Shown piece by piece: positions 1-9,022 of a stretch of 64,000 nt of DNA. Below the pieces are notes generated by a model that saw only the letters and a program-made list of their open reading frames with translations, did not search any database and was not told where the DNA came from. Source of the DNA: Methylosinus sp. LW4 (GTDB lineage: Bacteria; Pseudomonadota; Alphaproteobacteria; Rhizobiales; Beijerinckiaceae); assembly GCF_000379125.1 (NCBI RefSeq), contig NZ_KB900627.1, forward strand, positions 262,703 through 326,702. Reading direction: 5' to 3'. Both the position numbers and the translations under genes were made by a program. How positions within the stretch are numbered: the first letter of the stretch is position 1; every line of letters starts with the position of its first letter.

Positions 1-45
1 TACGACGCGCTGCGCAAAGGTCGGGAGGCGCGCCATGCGTCATAA
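1..45 (+). CDS. istA: IS21-family transposase IstA, C-terminal end (partial)
   Basis: The first 45 bases read in frame as the last 14 codons of a protein (beginning YDALRKG) followed by TAA. The stop lies 8 bases inside the istB start region, the overlap arrangement usual for istA-istB of IS21 elements. Only the tail is in the window, so the DDE catalytic core cannot be seen. The assignment rests on position immediately upstream of a clear IstB and on the YDALR-type ending. Confidence 0.7.
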   Translation, partial: YDALRKGREARHAS

Positions 46-817
46 TCCTGCCGCCGGCGCCATCGTCATCATGCTGCGCAGTCTCAAAATGCACGGCATG
101 GCGCAAGCCGTCAGCGAGCTGACCGAGCAAGGCTCCCCGGCCTTCGAGGCGGCGCTGCCGATCCTGTCGCAACTCTTGAAGGCGGAAACCGCCGACCGGG
201 AGGTGAGATCGATCGCCTACCAGCTCAAATCCGCGCGGTTCCCGAACTATCGCGATCTCGCCGGCTTCGACTTCGCCAGCAGTGAGGTCAACGAGGCGCT
301 CGCGCGCCAGCTTCATCGCTGCGAGTTCCTCGAAGATGCGCATAACGCCGTCCTGGTCGGGGGACCTGGCACGGGCAAGACGCATCTGGCGACAGCAATC
401 GGCGTCCAGGCGATCCAGCATCACAGAAAGCGCGTGCGGTTCTTCTCCACCGTCGAGCTCGTCAACGCGCTCGAAACTGAAAAGCACCAAGGCAAGTCGG
501 GCCAAGTCGCGGCGCGGCTCGTTCATTCCGATCTCGTCATCCTCGATGAGCTCGGCTACCTGCCGTTCAGCGGCTCCGGCGGGGCGCTGCTGTTCCATCT
601 GCTGAGCAAGCTCTACGAGCGGACCAGCGTCATCATCACGACGAATCTGAGCTTCGGCGAATGGGCCGCCGTCTTCGGGGACGCCAAGATGACGACGGCT
701 CTGCTCGATCGCCTCACTCACCGCTGCCACATCCTCGAAACCGGGAACGACAGCTTCCGGTTCAAGGACAGCTCGGCGACGGCGGACAAACCTGCAAAGG
801 AGAAGACCAAAACTTGA
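35..817 (+). CDS. istB: IS21-family helper ATPase IstB
   Basis: 260-residue AAA+ ATPase, the usual IstB length. IstB works with the IstA transposase by forming ATP-dependent assemblies on target DNA. Visible signatures are the Walker A motif GGPGTGKTH (about residues 108-116), the Walker B stretch [12 protein letters not shown] (about 169-180), the sensor-type [10 protein letters not shown] and the arginine-rich [12 protein letters not shown] near the C terminus. It starts at an ATG overlapping the end of istA. The frame is intact, so this half of the element looks functional. Downstream are the terminal repeats of the element. Confidence 0.95.
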   Translation: MRHNPAAGAIVIMLRSLKMHGMAQAVSELTEQGSPAFEAALPILSQLLKAETADREVRSIAYQLKSARFPNYRDLAGFDFASSEVNEALARQLHRCEFLEDAHNAVLVGGPGTGKTHLATAIGVQAIQHHRKRVRFFSTVELVNALETEKHQGKSGQVAARLVHSDLVILDELGYLPFSGSGGALLFHLLSKLYERTSVIITTNLSFGEWAAVFGDAKMTTALLDRLTHRCHILETGNDSFRFKDSSATADKPAKEKTKT

Positions 818-849
818 CGACCGACTGACCCGCAAGCCATCTTCAACCC

Positions 850-894
850 GGGTCAATTCTCAATGGAAATCCTGGGTCAAATCTCGACGGAAAT
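850..894 (+). repeat. IS21 multiple terminal repeats (two copies)
   Basis: Two direct copies of a 21-base motif, at 850-870 and 874-894, each starting GGGTCAA and ending GGAAAT, differing at four positions and separated by three bases. Such repeated motifs near the tip are the transposase-binding sites typical of IS21 elements. Confidence 0.8.
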
Positions 895-2037
895 CGACAG
901 CCCTGCCATTCGCTGTCGCAATCGCTTCTGTATGCCATTGTACACCGCCAGATAAGCCGTCAGCGCAAACGGCGCGAGCCAAACCGGAAATGCGATGAGA
1001 AAGCTGGCGATCAATCCGGGCGACGAGCCTTCACGCTCACTGAGCGGGTAACGGTTGATAAGATTGTAGTTCAGGCGTCCGAGCGATCCGTTGAGGGGAC
1101 GCTCGCTCGGCATCCAGCCGCCAATCAACGTCGAGAACCGAAACCAGGCGTTGCCGAGCGGCGCCATCAGATGATCGAATTGACCGCCGACATCGACATC
1201 GACGAATTCATGAACCGCCACCACGAGGGAGTACCAATGCACCGAAAGCCTGCCGATCAGGTACTCGGCGAACGCGCCTTTTCCCCCCGCCTCCATTTCC
1301 GCGATCACGTCCAGAGGAGCTACGTCTCTCTTGATCGCATCGCCGATCACATAGGCGCCGGCTCCTAGGATGACCGTGACCACAGCAAAGAGCAGCTTCC
1401 GAACTGTGATACCTTCGAAGACGGCAACGCTCGCTCCGTCGCTAACGCGGAACAACCAACGCCTCAAGGTATCGGGAGCCAAAAACGCGACGCAAGCCAA
1501 TAGCACCGAAACCATTGGACCGATGCCCGTCGCCGTGAGCGACAAACATGCGATCACCAACACCAAAATGACGCGAACAGAAAACGGCCGCGCGACGTAG
1601 CGGAAAAAAATCAGAATGAACAACAGCATCTCGACGAAATTCGGGGCCAGGACATACAGCAAGGTCGTCAGATCCAACGACGACGAGAGCGCCTCTCCCG
1701 AGTAACGCCATCTCGCAAGCCCCAGCGCCGCACCCGTGATCCCGACGCCGAGCACGATCGACAAGAATACGATCAGCGCGGGCGCCGGAAGGTTCCATGC
1801 GGATGGGAGCACGCGAGGGAGAGAACGAGGGCCTATGGTCAAAAATTCAAAATCAAAAGCGAAGGCTCCAACGATCCCCAAGAGCAGGACAGCGTAGAGC
1901 CAACTGAATACGCCATTGCTCGGATTGAGATATATTTCCGATTCGTATCCAGTGAGAAAATTCAGCGCAGCGGGCGCTATATACGTATATAGCAAATATA
2001 GAAGCAGAACAGGATTCGCGAGACGGATCGTTTTCAT
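877..2037 (-). CDS. Polytopic membrane protein, Wzy-like polysaccharide polymerase candidate, 3' end replaced by IS21
   Basis: About 386 residues from ATG at 2037, which has a GAAGG ribosome-binding site 7 bases upstream. A GTG at 2112 would add 25 polar residues and is less likely. The protein is almost entirely hydrophobic with roughly 9-11 membrane segments. A larger periplasmic-type loop (residues about 240-320) contains RxSVHWYS and a GGWMPSERPLNGSLGRLNY stretch. This layout fits Wzy/O-antigen-polymerase-like proteins but no diagnostic motif proves it. It is the last gene of the minus-strand glycan cluster. The final six or seven codons and the TGA lie inside the IS21 terminus (877-899), so the native C terminus is lost and the protein may be inactive. 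Confidence 0.6.
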   Translation of the reverse strand: MKTIRLANPVLLLYLLYTYIAPAALNFLTGYESEIYLNPSNGVFSWLYAVLLLGIVGAFAFDFEFLTIGPRSLPRVLPSAWNLPAPALIVFLSIVLGVGITGAALGLARWRYSGEALSSSLDLTTLLYVLAPNFVEMLLFILIFFRYVARPFSVRVILVLVIACLSLTATGIGPMVSVLLACVAFLAPDTLRRWLFRVSDGASVAVFEGITVRKLLFAVVTVILGAGAYVIGDAIKRDVAPLDVIAEMEAGGKGAFAEYLIGRLSVHWYSLVVAVHEFVDVDVGGQFDHLMAPLGNAWFRFSTLIGGWMPSERPLNGSLGRLNYNLINRYPLSEREGSSPGLIASFLIAFPVWLAPFALTAYLAVYNGIQKRLRQRMAGLSISVEI

Positions 2038-2300
2038 GACGCGCCTTCTATGAGCCAACGCAGTTTCCGCATCCTCGCTTCCGCGCCTGTTCGGGAGACG
2101 TGAGGGAGTCACGCGAGTTCACGGTCGATCACGTCGAATATGTTTTCCTCCCCGCACGGAGGCGCAGAACGGCGCCTCGTCGAATTCGAATACCGCTTCA
2201 ACTGACGATACGATCTCTGATTTTCAGGCATACGCAGGAGAGCTGTCGTCGAACTCATCAGCGATGTAAAATTCCGCGCCGAAATCGAAATCGTGCCCGA

Positions 2301-3620
2301 TCAAAAATCCGCCGCTTGATTCACGCGGTCGCCCGCCTTCGGGCATAGCTCCTCGCCCATCGCGTTCCACACTTTTCGAAACGCCTCGATCACGAGTTGG
2401 ACGTCCTCGGTCGGAAACTCGTGCATGCACAGATTGAGCCCCAAAAAAGTCTTTCCATGCAGCTCCTCGGCTACCGGACATAGGCCCGGACCATATTGGA
2501 TATCATTCGAGCAATAGGACGAACTCCAAGGGAAGCCCTTCGAGCCGTAAGCGATCTTGTTGCGGAAGAGGGGCAGCAGATGGAGGTTCTGATAGCCTTC
2601 GAAGACCGGCGCGCCTTCCGCGCGCAGCGCGGCGGCGATTGCTTCACGCGACACATCGAGGCAGTCGATATCCAATGTGACGCCGTAGACGTAATAGACA
2701 TGCGTCGCTCCCTCGGCGACCGTCGGGGTCGTCAATCCCCGAAGACCTGCAAGACCGTCGTTCAGCTGTCGTGCGATGCGCTGACGACTCTCGACACGCC
2801 GCGCGAGCTTCGAGAGCTGAATGGAAGCGATCGCGGCTTCGATCTCGCCCATTCGAAAGTTGAACCCCAGCATATTGGCGAGCTCTAGCGGATCGTCAGT
2901 GTCGACCACCGCTTCCGCGTGGTTGCGGATGAGACGGAGGCGCTGCGCCAACCTGTCGTCATTCGTCACCAGCACGCCGCCTTCGCCGCAATGGATATGC
3001 TTATGATAATTCAAGCTGAAGCCACCGATATCCGCGAGCGTTCCGGCATAGGAGTCTCCCACTCTGGCGCCGGGGGCTTGCGCGGTGTCGCTCAGAAGTG
3101 CGAGTTGATACTTGTCCGCCAGCTTCCGAAGCGCCGCCATATTGGCCGATTGCCCGAAGATGTCCACCGCCATGATCGCTCTCGTCCTAGAGGTGATCAG
3201 CCTTTCGACGTTCCGCGGACAAATGTTGAACGTTTGCGGATCGATGTCGGCAAAGACCGGAATACCGTTCCAGTGCAGAATTGCTGTGGCGGTAGCCGCC
3301 ATCGTCCATGGCGTCGTGATGACCTCATCGCCAGGGTCCAAGCTGATCGCGCCAACTGCGGCGATCAGACCCGAGGTCCAAGAGTTCACAGCAATCGCAT
3401 GCTCGACTCCGAAATGGCGCGCTGCTTCCGATTCGAACCGTCGGACATTGGGACCGCCCAAGAAGCCGGGTCCCGATGCACCGATGTAGGCGGACAAGAC
3501 GCCGCCACGGACAACATCGCAAGCCACGGCCACTTCGTCCTCACCAATGCTCTCGAAGCGCGCTAGAGGCCGGTCGATCACCGGCGCTCCGCCATGGATC
3601 GCTAGAACTCTACGCCTCAT
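2301..3620 (-). CDS. DegT/DnrJ/EryC1/StrS family PLP-dependent sugar aminotransferase
   Basis: 439 residues, of the length and fold order of the sugar aminotransferases that convert keto-sugar nucleotides to amino sugars. The N-terminal part has the substrate/cofactor segment AVNSWTSGLIAAVGAI, followed by DEVITTPWTMAATATAI. The PLP-binding lysine is expected in SLNYHKHIHCGEGG (about residue 211), and the GFNFRMGEIEAAI motif is typical. It starts 11 bases inside the upstream oxidoreductase gene, implying translational coupling. It differs clearly from the PseC aminotransferase in the same cluster, so it should act on another sugar or sugar precursor, possibly together with the adjacent oxidoreductase. 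The substrate cannot be read from sequence. Confidence 0.88.
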   Translation of the reverse strand: MRRRVLAIHGGAPVIDRPLARFESIGEDEVAVACDVVRGGVLSAYIGASGPGFLGGPNVRRFESEAARHFGVEHAIAVNSWTSGLIAAVGAISLDPGDEVITTPWTMAATATAILHWNGIPVFADIDPQTFNICPRNVERLITSRTRAIMAVDIFGQSANMAALRKLADKYQLALLSDTAQAPGARVGDSYAGTLADIGGFSLNYHKHIHCGEGGVLVTNDDRLAQRLRLIRNHAEAVVDTDDPLELANMLGFNFRMGEIEAAIASIQLSKLARRVESRQRIARQLNDGLAGLRGLTTPTVAEGATHVYYVYGVTLDIDCLDVSREAIAAALRAEGAPVFEGYQNLHLLPLFRNKIAYGSKGFPWSSSYCSNDIQYGPGLCPVAEELHGKTFLGLNLCMHEFPTEDVQLVIEAFRKVWNAMGEELCPKAGDRVNQAADF

Positions 3621-4647
3621 GACCTCTCACCTCGCGGCATGCGTTCGCGGCGTCGGACGAAGTGGCGGCGTCCAGAAGGATTTGGCAAATGCGCTGCGCC
3701 TCGAGCGCTTGCTCTCCTGAGCCGCCGATCGTTCGTCCCTCGACGAGATGGAAATAAATGTCCGACACGGCCCGGGACATCGCCCTCGGATACGAACCCT
3801 CGCGCTCCGACGACTGGCCCAGCGATGTGTAACCTTTGAACTGCTCGCTCGCCACGATCTCGCGAAGACGCCAAGCCATCCCCCCGGACTCCATACGCAC
3901 GACACCCTTCTCGCAAACCAGCTCCAGCTCGAAAAACGCGTAATCCCGAGCGTCGGCCGGGCTGAGATAGACTGGCGCGCCGCCGTTCTCGGTGACGAGC
4001 AAAGCGGCGACCGTCGGATCGTCACTCCAGTGGTCATACCGAACGCCCGCTGTCGCTATCAGCTCCATCGGCCCGACCAGCCTGAGAAGCAGGTCGACGA
4101 GATGCCCGCCATTATTCATTATTCCCTTGTTATAGTGGCCGACGACAGAGCGAATCGCGCCCCAACGGCCTTGACGCAGCTCCGTCGCAAAGGCGTCGAC
4201 AGCGGGATCCCAACGGCGAGTGTGGTTGACCACGAGAGTGACGCTCCGCTCACGGCACGCTCGTGTCCAACGGCTCGACGCCCCTTCGCTCGACGTCAAC
4301 GGCTTCTCGCAAAAGATCAGCCGTGGCTCGAGTCGCAGAGCCGCCTCGATATGCTCCTGGTGCAGGGCTGTCGGCGAGCAAATGCTAACGACGTCGAACG
4401 CCCCGCGCTCGTCAGGCAAATCGGCCATGGACGCCGCCGAGAAGGGAACGCGCCAGTAATCAGCGAACTCGGCGAGACGGCGCCTGTCTGGATCGACGCA
4501 CGCCTCGATCCGAAAGCCGGCATGGCGGGCATAGGCGCCGGCATGGGTCAACGGCGGCGCATCCGCGCAGCGAGTCATGTCGAACCCGCCGGCGATGTTT
4601 CCACACCCGACAATCAGCACTCGCAACGGCCCTCCGCCCGAATTCAC
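3610..4647 (-). CDS. Gfo/Idh/MocA family NAD(P)-dependent oxidoreductase
   Basis: 345 residues when started at GTG 4647, which overlaps the pseI stop as GTGA. The open frame runs further upstream, but that stretch is antisense-like, arginine-rich and overlaps pseI, so it is excluded. The N-terminal Rossmann motif is VLIVGCGNIAGGFD. The family motif EKPL follows (FCEKPLTSS, about residue 120), and NNGGHLVDLLLRLVG carries the catalytic-region histidine typical of the family. Such enzymes oxidise or reduce nucleotide-linked or free sugars. Placement between pseI and a DegT aminotransferase suggests a role in a second modified sugar of the glycan. Confidence 0.85.
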   Translation of the reverse strand: MNSGGGPLRVLIVGCGNIAGGFDMTRCADAPPLTHAGAYARHAGFRIEACVDPDRRRLAEFADYWRVPFSAASMADLPDERGAFDVVSICSPTALHQEHIEAALRLEPRLIFCEKPLTSSEGASSRWTRACRERSVTLVVNHTRRWDPAVDAFATELRQGRWGAIRSVVGHYNKGIMNNGGHLVDLLLRLVGPMELIATAGVRYDHWSDDPTVAALLVTENGGAPVYLSPADARDYAFFELELVCEKGVVRMESGGMAWRLREIVASEQFKGYTSLGQSSEREGSYPRAMSRAVSDIYFHLVEGRTIGGSGEQALEAQRICQILLDAATSSDAANACREVRGHEA

Positions 4648-5717
4648 GTCGGCGATCCTCGCAAAAGCGTCCAGGACAGTGGCGTGCCGCGCACGACATC
4701 CGTAGCCAAGACCACGCCGAGCACTTCTTCGAGATGTTCTGGCGCCAATCCGAAGCCGGGACGTATCGCCCGCACATTTTCTCGCGTTAGGCGCTCCCCC
4801 GCTCTGAGATCCTTCGTGATATAGAGAGACCGGCGAAATTGAAGCGATTGCTGTTCTGCCACTGTCGCGCCGTAGTGAACCCGGCCAACCGCTCGCCAAG
4901 CGCGTTCTGTCTCGATCACGAGACGATGAAGCTCGTCGGGCTCTAAGGAAAAGGCGCTGTCGACTCCGCCATCGGAGCGCGCCAGCGTGAAGTGCTTTTC
5001 GATCACAGTCGCGCCGAACGCCACACTGGCAACGCTGACACCTGTTCCCATTGTGTGATCCGATAGACCGACCTGACATTCGAACAATTGCCGCATGTGT
5101 GGAATCGTCGAAATGTTCGAACTATCCGCCGTCGCGGGATAGGTGCTCGTGCATTTGAGAAGCACGAGATTCTCGCAACCCGCTTCCCGGGCGGCGGAAA
5201 CCGACTTCGCCAGCTCGCCGACAGACGCCATCCCCGTCGAAATGATCAACGGCTTCCCCGTAGCCGCGACGCGTCTGATCAGCGCGATGTCGGTATTCTC
5301 GAAAGATGCGATCTTGTAGCAAGCGGAATTCAAGGTTTCCAAAAATTCGACCGCTGTGGCGTCGAACGGCGTGCTGAACGGGATCATTCCCAGCTCCCGC
5401 GCCCGCGCGAAGAGCGGGGCATGCCATTCCCATGGCGTCCGCGCCTCGTCATAGAGCCGATAGAGCTGCGCCCCGGCCCAGAGGCTATTCGCGTCCTCGA
5501 TCACGAACCCCGGCTCGTCGCAGTCCAAGGTCATCGTGTCGGCGGTATATGTCTGCAGCTTCAGCGCATGAGCGCCCGCCTTCGCCGCAGCCTCGACCAA
5601 CGCCAGCGCCCGGTCGAGCGATTGATTATGGTTGCCGGACATTTCCGCGACGATGAGCGGCGGATGATCCGGTCCAACCATGCGCCCGGATATCACGAAG
5701 TTTCGAAATGCCGGCAA
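4644..5717 (-). CDS. pseI: Pseudaminic acid synthase PseI (NeuB family)
   Basis: 357 residues. PseI condenses 2,4-diacetamido-2,4,6-trideoxy-L-altrose with phosphoenolpyruvate to give pseudaminic acid, the fifth step of the pathway. The NeuB barrel carries IVAEMSGNHNQSLDRAL, the PseI-type wording of the motif, then FSTPFDATAVEFLE, STGMASVGEL, CTSTYPA and GLSDHTMGTGVSVASVAFGATVIEKHFTL. The C-terminal SAF domain is visible (RRSLYITKDLRAGERLTRENVRAIRPG). The start is TTG 5717, with AGAGG upstream and three bases after the pseGH stop. ATG 5681 is an alternative but would remove conserved sequence. Confidence 0.95.
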   Translation of the reverse strand: MPAFRNFVISGRMVGPDHPPLIVAEMSGNHNQSLDRALALVEAAAKAGAHALKLQTYTADTMTLDCDEPGFVIEDANSLWAGAQLYRLYDEARTPWEWHAPLFARARELGMIPFSTPFDATAVEFLETLNSACYKIASFENTDIALIRRVAATGKPLIISTGMASVGELAKSVSAAREAGCENLVLLKCTSTYPATADSSNISTIPHMRQLFECQVGLSDHTMGTGVSVASVAFGATVIEKHFTLARSDGGVDSAFSLEPDELHRLVIETERAWRAVGRVHYGATVAEQQSLQFRRSLYITKDLRAGERLTRENVRAIRPGFGLAPEHLEEVLGVVLATDVVRGTPLSWTLLRGSPT

Positions 5718-5720
5718 CGT

Positions 5721-7172
5721 TCAAATCCTCTTCTCGAAAAATCGCATCTGAGCCTCATATTCCGCGCGGCGAAACAAGCCCTCCGAAGCGACATTGCCCT
5801 CGTTTACCCAGGCCTCGATTCGTTCCACCTCGGGTATCCGTTGCGCGAGATGCCGCTCTCCAGCTCGAAGGATCGCGAGGCCGAGACCGCGCCCCTTCTG
5901 CTCTGGATCGACGAATATCGACACTTCGGCCTTCGATTCCTGTAGATCGAAACGTATCGCGCCAATGGCGCGACCTTCGCTTTCGCCTATCAGCAGCATA
6001 CGACGAGAATCCACTAAGACGCGGCGCATCCACGCGCAATGTTCATCATAGGAAAACAAAGCAGCGTCACGAGACGCCCGCCGAACCGTTTCGTCCGTTC
6101 TCCATGCGTAGATCGATCTTGCGTCTTCCATTCTAGCCGCGCGAACGATCACTGTCGGCGGACACAATATCGCCGCCAATCGATCGACTCCTTGCGCGTC
6201 TACAATGTCGTACCCGCGCCGCGACATGGCCTCCAGCATCGTCGGGCGGCGGACGAATAGACGAATATCTTCCGCCAATTGCTCGGAGGTAGGAATCGAC
6301 TCGACTCCGAGCAGAAAGCCCGCTCGGGCGCCCTCCCGGACGACTTCTCGTTGGTTGTCCGCCACACAGATCGCTACGGATGGCAACCCGACCGAACAAC
6401 GCTCCCAGGCGCTCTGCCCGCCGGCGCCGATCGCCAGATCGGCCGCGACCATCAATTCCGCGATATTGCTCACCTGCATGTGAAGATTCGAGCGCGCTCG
6501 AGTCGAGCACCATTTCCGAATGCGCGCTGACGCCGGATGCATCGCGCCGATCACGACATCGACATGCACGCCGGAAATATTCGCTTGGTCAATGGCCTCG
6601 AGAGCAACCGAGGTGACATCGTCCCGATCAACTCCGCCGAGCGACACCAATATCCGTCCAACACCTCTATCGCGGAAAGACGCAACCGACCGTCCCTCGC
6701 GGAATTCCGGTCGCAACAAGGCATAGCGAGGACCGAGCAAGGAAATTGCGCCCGGAACCAATCGTCCCTCATACCGCGCCTGCGGCTCGAGATAGAAATT
6801 CTGATCGAGCAGCAGATCGGACTCATGGACACGGCCTATATCATCGATCGCCAGAACCCGGGCATATGACCGCGCCACGCGCTCCCATACCGCCCCTAAG
6901 CCGTAATGATCCACTATGATCAGATCCGCGGTATCGATTCCGCGAAGAGTCTCGTCGACATCGGCAACCTCGCTCATGCACGATGAACTCGACAGAGAGA
7001 TCGACCGATGCCCACCTGCCTCGAATCGCCGCTGCAGGAAGGCTGGCAGGTCGCGGCTAACGAACACTGTCTCCACCCCCGCCGCCGCCAGACGGTCGGC
7101 CAGACAGAGACACCGCATCACGTGGCCCGATCCGATATCAATAGAAGCGTCCGCTCGAAAGATCGCTCTCAA
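5721..7172 (-). CDS. pseG: Fused PseG-PseH: UDP-sugar hydrolase plus GNAT N-acetyltransferase
   Basis: 483 residues from TTG 7172, which overlaps the pseF stop as TTGA and gives the canonical PseG opening RAIFRADASIDIGSGHVMRCL. Residues about 1-330 are PseG, a GT-B-like hydrolase that releases UDP from UDP-2,4-diacetamido-2,4,6-trideoxy-L-altrose. LVSLGGVDRDDVT and GAGGQSAWERCSVGLPSVAI are typical. Residues about 340-483 form a GNAT domain (IFVDPEQKGRGLGLAILRAGERHLA is the acetyl-CoA-binding motif A), matching PseH, which acetylates the 4-amino group one step earlier. No separate pseH exists in the window, so the fusion completes the pathway. Confidence 0.92.
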   Translation of the reverse strand: MRAIFRADASIDIGSGHVMRCLCLADRLAAAGVETVFVSRDLPAFLQRRFEAGGHRSISLSSSSCMSEVADVDETLRGIDTADLIIVDHYGLGAVWERVARSYARVLAIDDIGRVHESDLLLDQNFYLEPQARYEGRLVPGAISLLGPRYALLRPEFREGRSVASFRDRGVGRILVSLGGVDRDDVTSVALEAIDQANISGVHVDVVIGAMHPASARIRKWCSTRARSNLHMQVSNIAELMVAADLAIGAGGQSAWERCSVGLPSVAICVADNQREVVREGARAGFLLGVESIPTSEQLAEDIRLFVRRPTMLEAMSRRGYDIVDAQGVDRLAAILCPPTVIVRAARMEDARSIYAWRTDETVRRASRDAALFSYDEHCAWMRRVLVDSRRMLLIGESEGRAIGAIRFDLQESKAEVSIFVDPEQKGRGLGLAILRAGERHLAQRIPEVERIEAWVNEGNVASEGLFRRAEYEAQMRFFEKRI

Positions 7173-7864
7173 AGAAGGCGCCTCTCCACCAAGACGGAAT
7201 ACAGCAGTTCCGCGCGCTCCCAATCTGCATGGGTATCGATATCGACGACCCGCCACTCAGGTAGAATGAGAGCACGACCATTCTTGTGAATATCGAGCCC
7301 GGCTTCCCACGCCGACGCTCGGCCCCAGTAAAACTGGCCGGCGTCGAAGTAAGCGAGCTCGAGATCCTGGGTCCGCACACTGGAATTTTCTGGAAAGAAC
7401 GGTGTCACCGTTCCATTTTCCGACCGCCGAAGCGCGCGTTGAATCGGTGAAGGAAAGCTCGTGACCGGAAACACATAGGCGCACGATCCCTCCGCCAACA
7501 TTTCACAGCCGGAACGAATGTCCTCGGCCGCGACGAAAGGCGCGCTGGGATACACACAGCATACATCGCCGACTTCCCACCCCATCTCCTTGCAGACGCC
7601 GATCGCGTGAGCGATCACCGGAACGGTCGGCGTGTGGTCGTCCGCTAGTTCCGCAGGACGCGCAAAGGGCGTCTCCGCCCCGAAATCGCGTGCGATAGCG
7701 TGGATCTCGGCGTCGTCCGTCGAGACGATTATCTTATCGAAGACCCCGCTTCGACGGGCCGCCATGATGGCATATGCGATCATCGGGTGGCCATGAAACG
7801 GCTTGACGTTCTTGCGCGGAATTCGCTTGCTGCCGCCGCGAGCGGGTATGACGGCGATTCTCAT
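7169..7864 (-). CDS. pseF: Pseudaminic acid cytidylyltransferase PseF
   Basis: 231 residues, normal for PseF, which activates pseudaminic acid with CTP to CMP-Pse for glycosyltransfer. The nucleotide-binding signature is AVIPARGGSKRIPRKNVKPF at the N terminus, followed by IIVSTDDAEIHAIARDFGAETPFARP, CCVYPSAPF and YFDAGQFYWG, all typical of CMP-sialate/pseudaminate synthetases. The ATG overlaps the pseC stop by four bases (ATGA). The gene overlaps the downstream pseGH by the same amount, so translation is probably coupled. Confidence 0.94.
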   Translation of the reverse strand: MRIAVIPARGGSKRIPRKNVKPFHGHPMIAYAIMAARRSGVFDKIIVSTDDAEIHAIARDFGAETPFARPAELADDHTPTVPVIAHAIGVCKEMGWEVGDVCCVYPSAPFVAAEDIRSGCEMLAEGSCAYVFPVTSFPSPIQRALRRSENGTVTPFFPENSSVRTQDLELAYFDAGQFYWGRASAWEAGLDIHKNGRALILPEWRVVDIDTHADWERAELLYSVLVERRLL

Positions 7865-9018
7865 CGACGCAAAGCTTCGATCAGAGCGGAGATCACGTGA
7901 TCCTGAGCCGCCTCGCTCATATCCGCATAGAGAGGGAGGCTGATGGCCCGGCTATAGTAGCGCTCCGCCAGCGGAAAATCGCCGACTTGGAAGCCGAGGG
8001 CGCTATAATACGGCTGCGTGTGAATGGGAATGTAATGCACATTCACCCCGATCCCCTCCTCCCGCAAGCGTTCGAACAGCTCCATTCGTCCGATCGGAGC
8101 GTGATCCTCGATCTGGACCACATAGAGATGAAGCGCCGAATAGCTATCGGGGTGGCGCCATGGCAACACCAGAGGCAGGTCTCTCAGAGCCTCGTCATAG
8201 CGGGCCGCGAGAGCATGCCGAGCGACGACAAAGCGAACCAGTTCCTCGAGCTGCGATAGCCCCAGCGCCGCCTGCATCTCCGTCATGCGATAGTTGAAAC
8301 CAAGCCCGATCTGTTCGTAGCGCCAAGCCCCACCACCTGGACGAACCATGCGATCGGGATCGCGCGTCACGCCGTGACTACGCAGCTCGATGGCGCGCGA
8401 CGCGAGCGCGGCGTCGTTCGTGAGGATCATGCCGCCCTCGCCCGAGGTGATGATCTTCACCGGGTGGAAACTGAAAACGGCGATATCGCTGTGCGCGCAA
8501 GATCCGACGGGACTGCCTCGCCACGAACCGCCAATGGCGTGGGATGCGTCTTCGATCACCCGAAAGCCGAACTCTCTCGCCAGCTCGCCGATCGCGTCCA
8601 TATCGCTCGACTGCCCAGAAAAATGAACAGGCACCACGATCTTCGGCAGGCGACCGGCTGACCGCGCCGTCTCCAATTTCCGTCGCAGAGCCCGAGGGCA
8701 CATATTATACGTTCGTGGATCGATATCCACGAAGTCCACGCGCGCACCGCAGTAGAGCCCGCAATTGGACGATGCGACGAAACTGTTCGGGCTGGTCCAC
8801 AGAGCGTCGCCTGCGCCGAGACCGAGGACCAAGCACGCGAGATGCAGCGCCGAAGTCGCACTGTTGACGGCCACGGCATGCTTTGCGCCGACATGCGCGG
8901 CGATGGCTCGCTCGAATGCGGGGACCCTCGGCCCCTGCGTCAGGAAGTCCGAACGCAGGACATCGACAACGGCCTGAATATCCTTCTCCGAGACAGACTG
9001 GCGTCCATAAGGAATCAC
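7861..9018 (-). CDS. pseC: UDP-4-amino-4,6-dideoxy-N-acetyl-beta-L-altrosamine transaminase PseC
   Basis: 385 residues, a PLP-dependent transaminase that installs the 4-amino group in step two of pseudaminate synthesis. It begins with IPYGRQSVSEKDIQAVVDVL, the usual PseC opening. It then has AVNSATSALHLACL, WTSPNSFVASSNCGLYCGA, VIEDASHAIGGSW, the PLP lysine in FSFHPVKIITSGEGG (about residue 191) and GFNYRMTEMQAALGLSQL. The start codon is GTG at 9018, four bases after pseB. It is clearly distinct from the DegT aminotransferase at 2301-3620. Confidence 0.94.
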   Translation of the reverse strand: MIPYGRQSVSEKDIQAVVDVLRSDFLTQGPRVPAFERAIAAHVGAKHAVAVNSATSALHLACLVLGLGAGDALWTSPNSFVASSNCGLYCGARVDFVDIDPRTYNMCPRALRRKLETARSAGRLPKIVVPVHFSGQSSDMDAIGELAREFGFRVIEDASHAIGGSWRGSPVGSCAHSDIAVFSFHPVKIITSGEGGMILTNDAALASRAIELRSHGVTRDPDRMVRPGGGAWRYEQIGLGFNYRMTEMQAALGLSQLEELVRFVVARHALAARYDEALRDLPLVLPWRHPDSYSALHLYVVQIEDHAPIGRMELFERLREEGIGVNVHYIPIHTQPYYSALGFQVGDFPLAERYYSRAISLPLYADMSEAAQDHVISALIEALRR

Positions 9019-9022
9019 GTCC

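Larger units (their letters stand above)
1..899 (+). mobile_element. IS21-family insertion sequence, right part
   Basis: The element enters from the left edge of the window (istA tail, complete istB) and ends at the CA dinucleotide at 898-899. Read from the outside, the end is TGTCGATTTCC, and IS21 elements begin with TG and end with CA. Two copies of a terminal repeat lie just inside. The element abuts and truncates the minus-strand membrane protein gene. The left end and target duplication are outside the window. Confidence 0.88.

Noticed and set aside
4648..5079. Upstream extension of the oxidoreductase frame to 5079
   Set aside because: The added residues are Arg/Ser-rich, overlap pseI and lack family similarity. 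GTG 4647 gives the canonical Rossmann start with a GTGA overlap.
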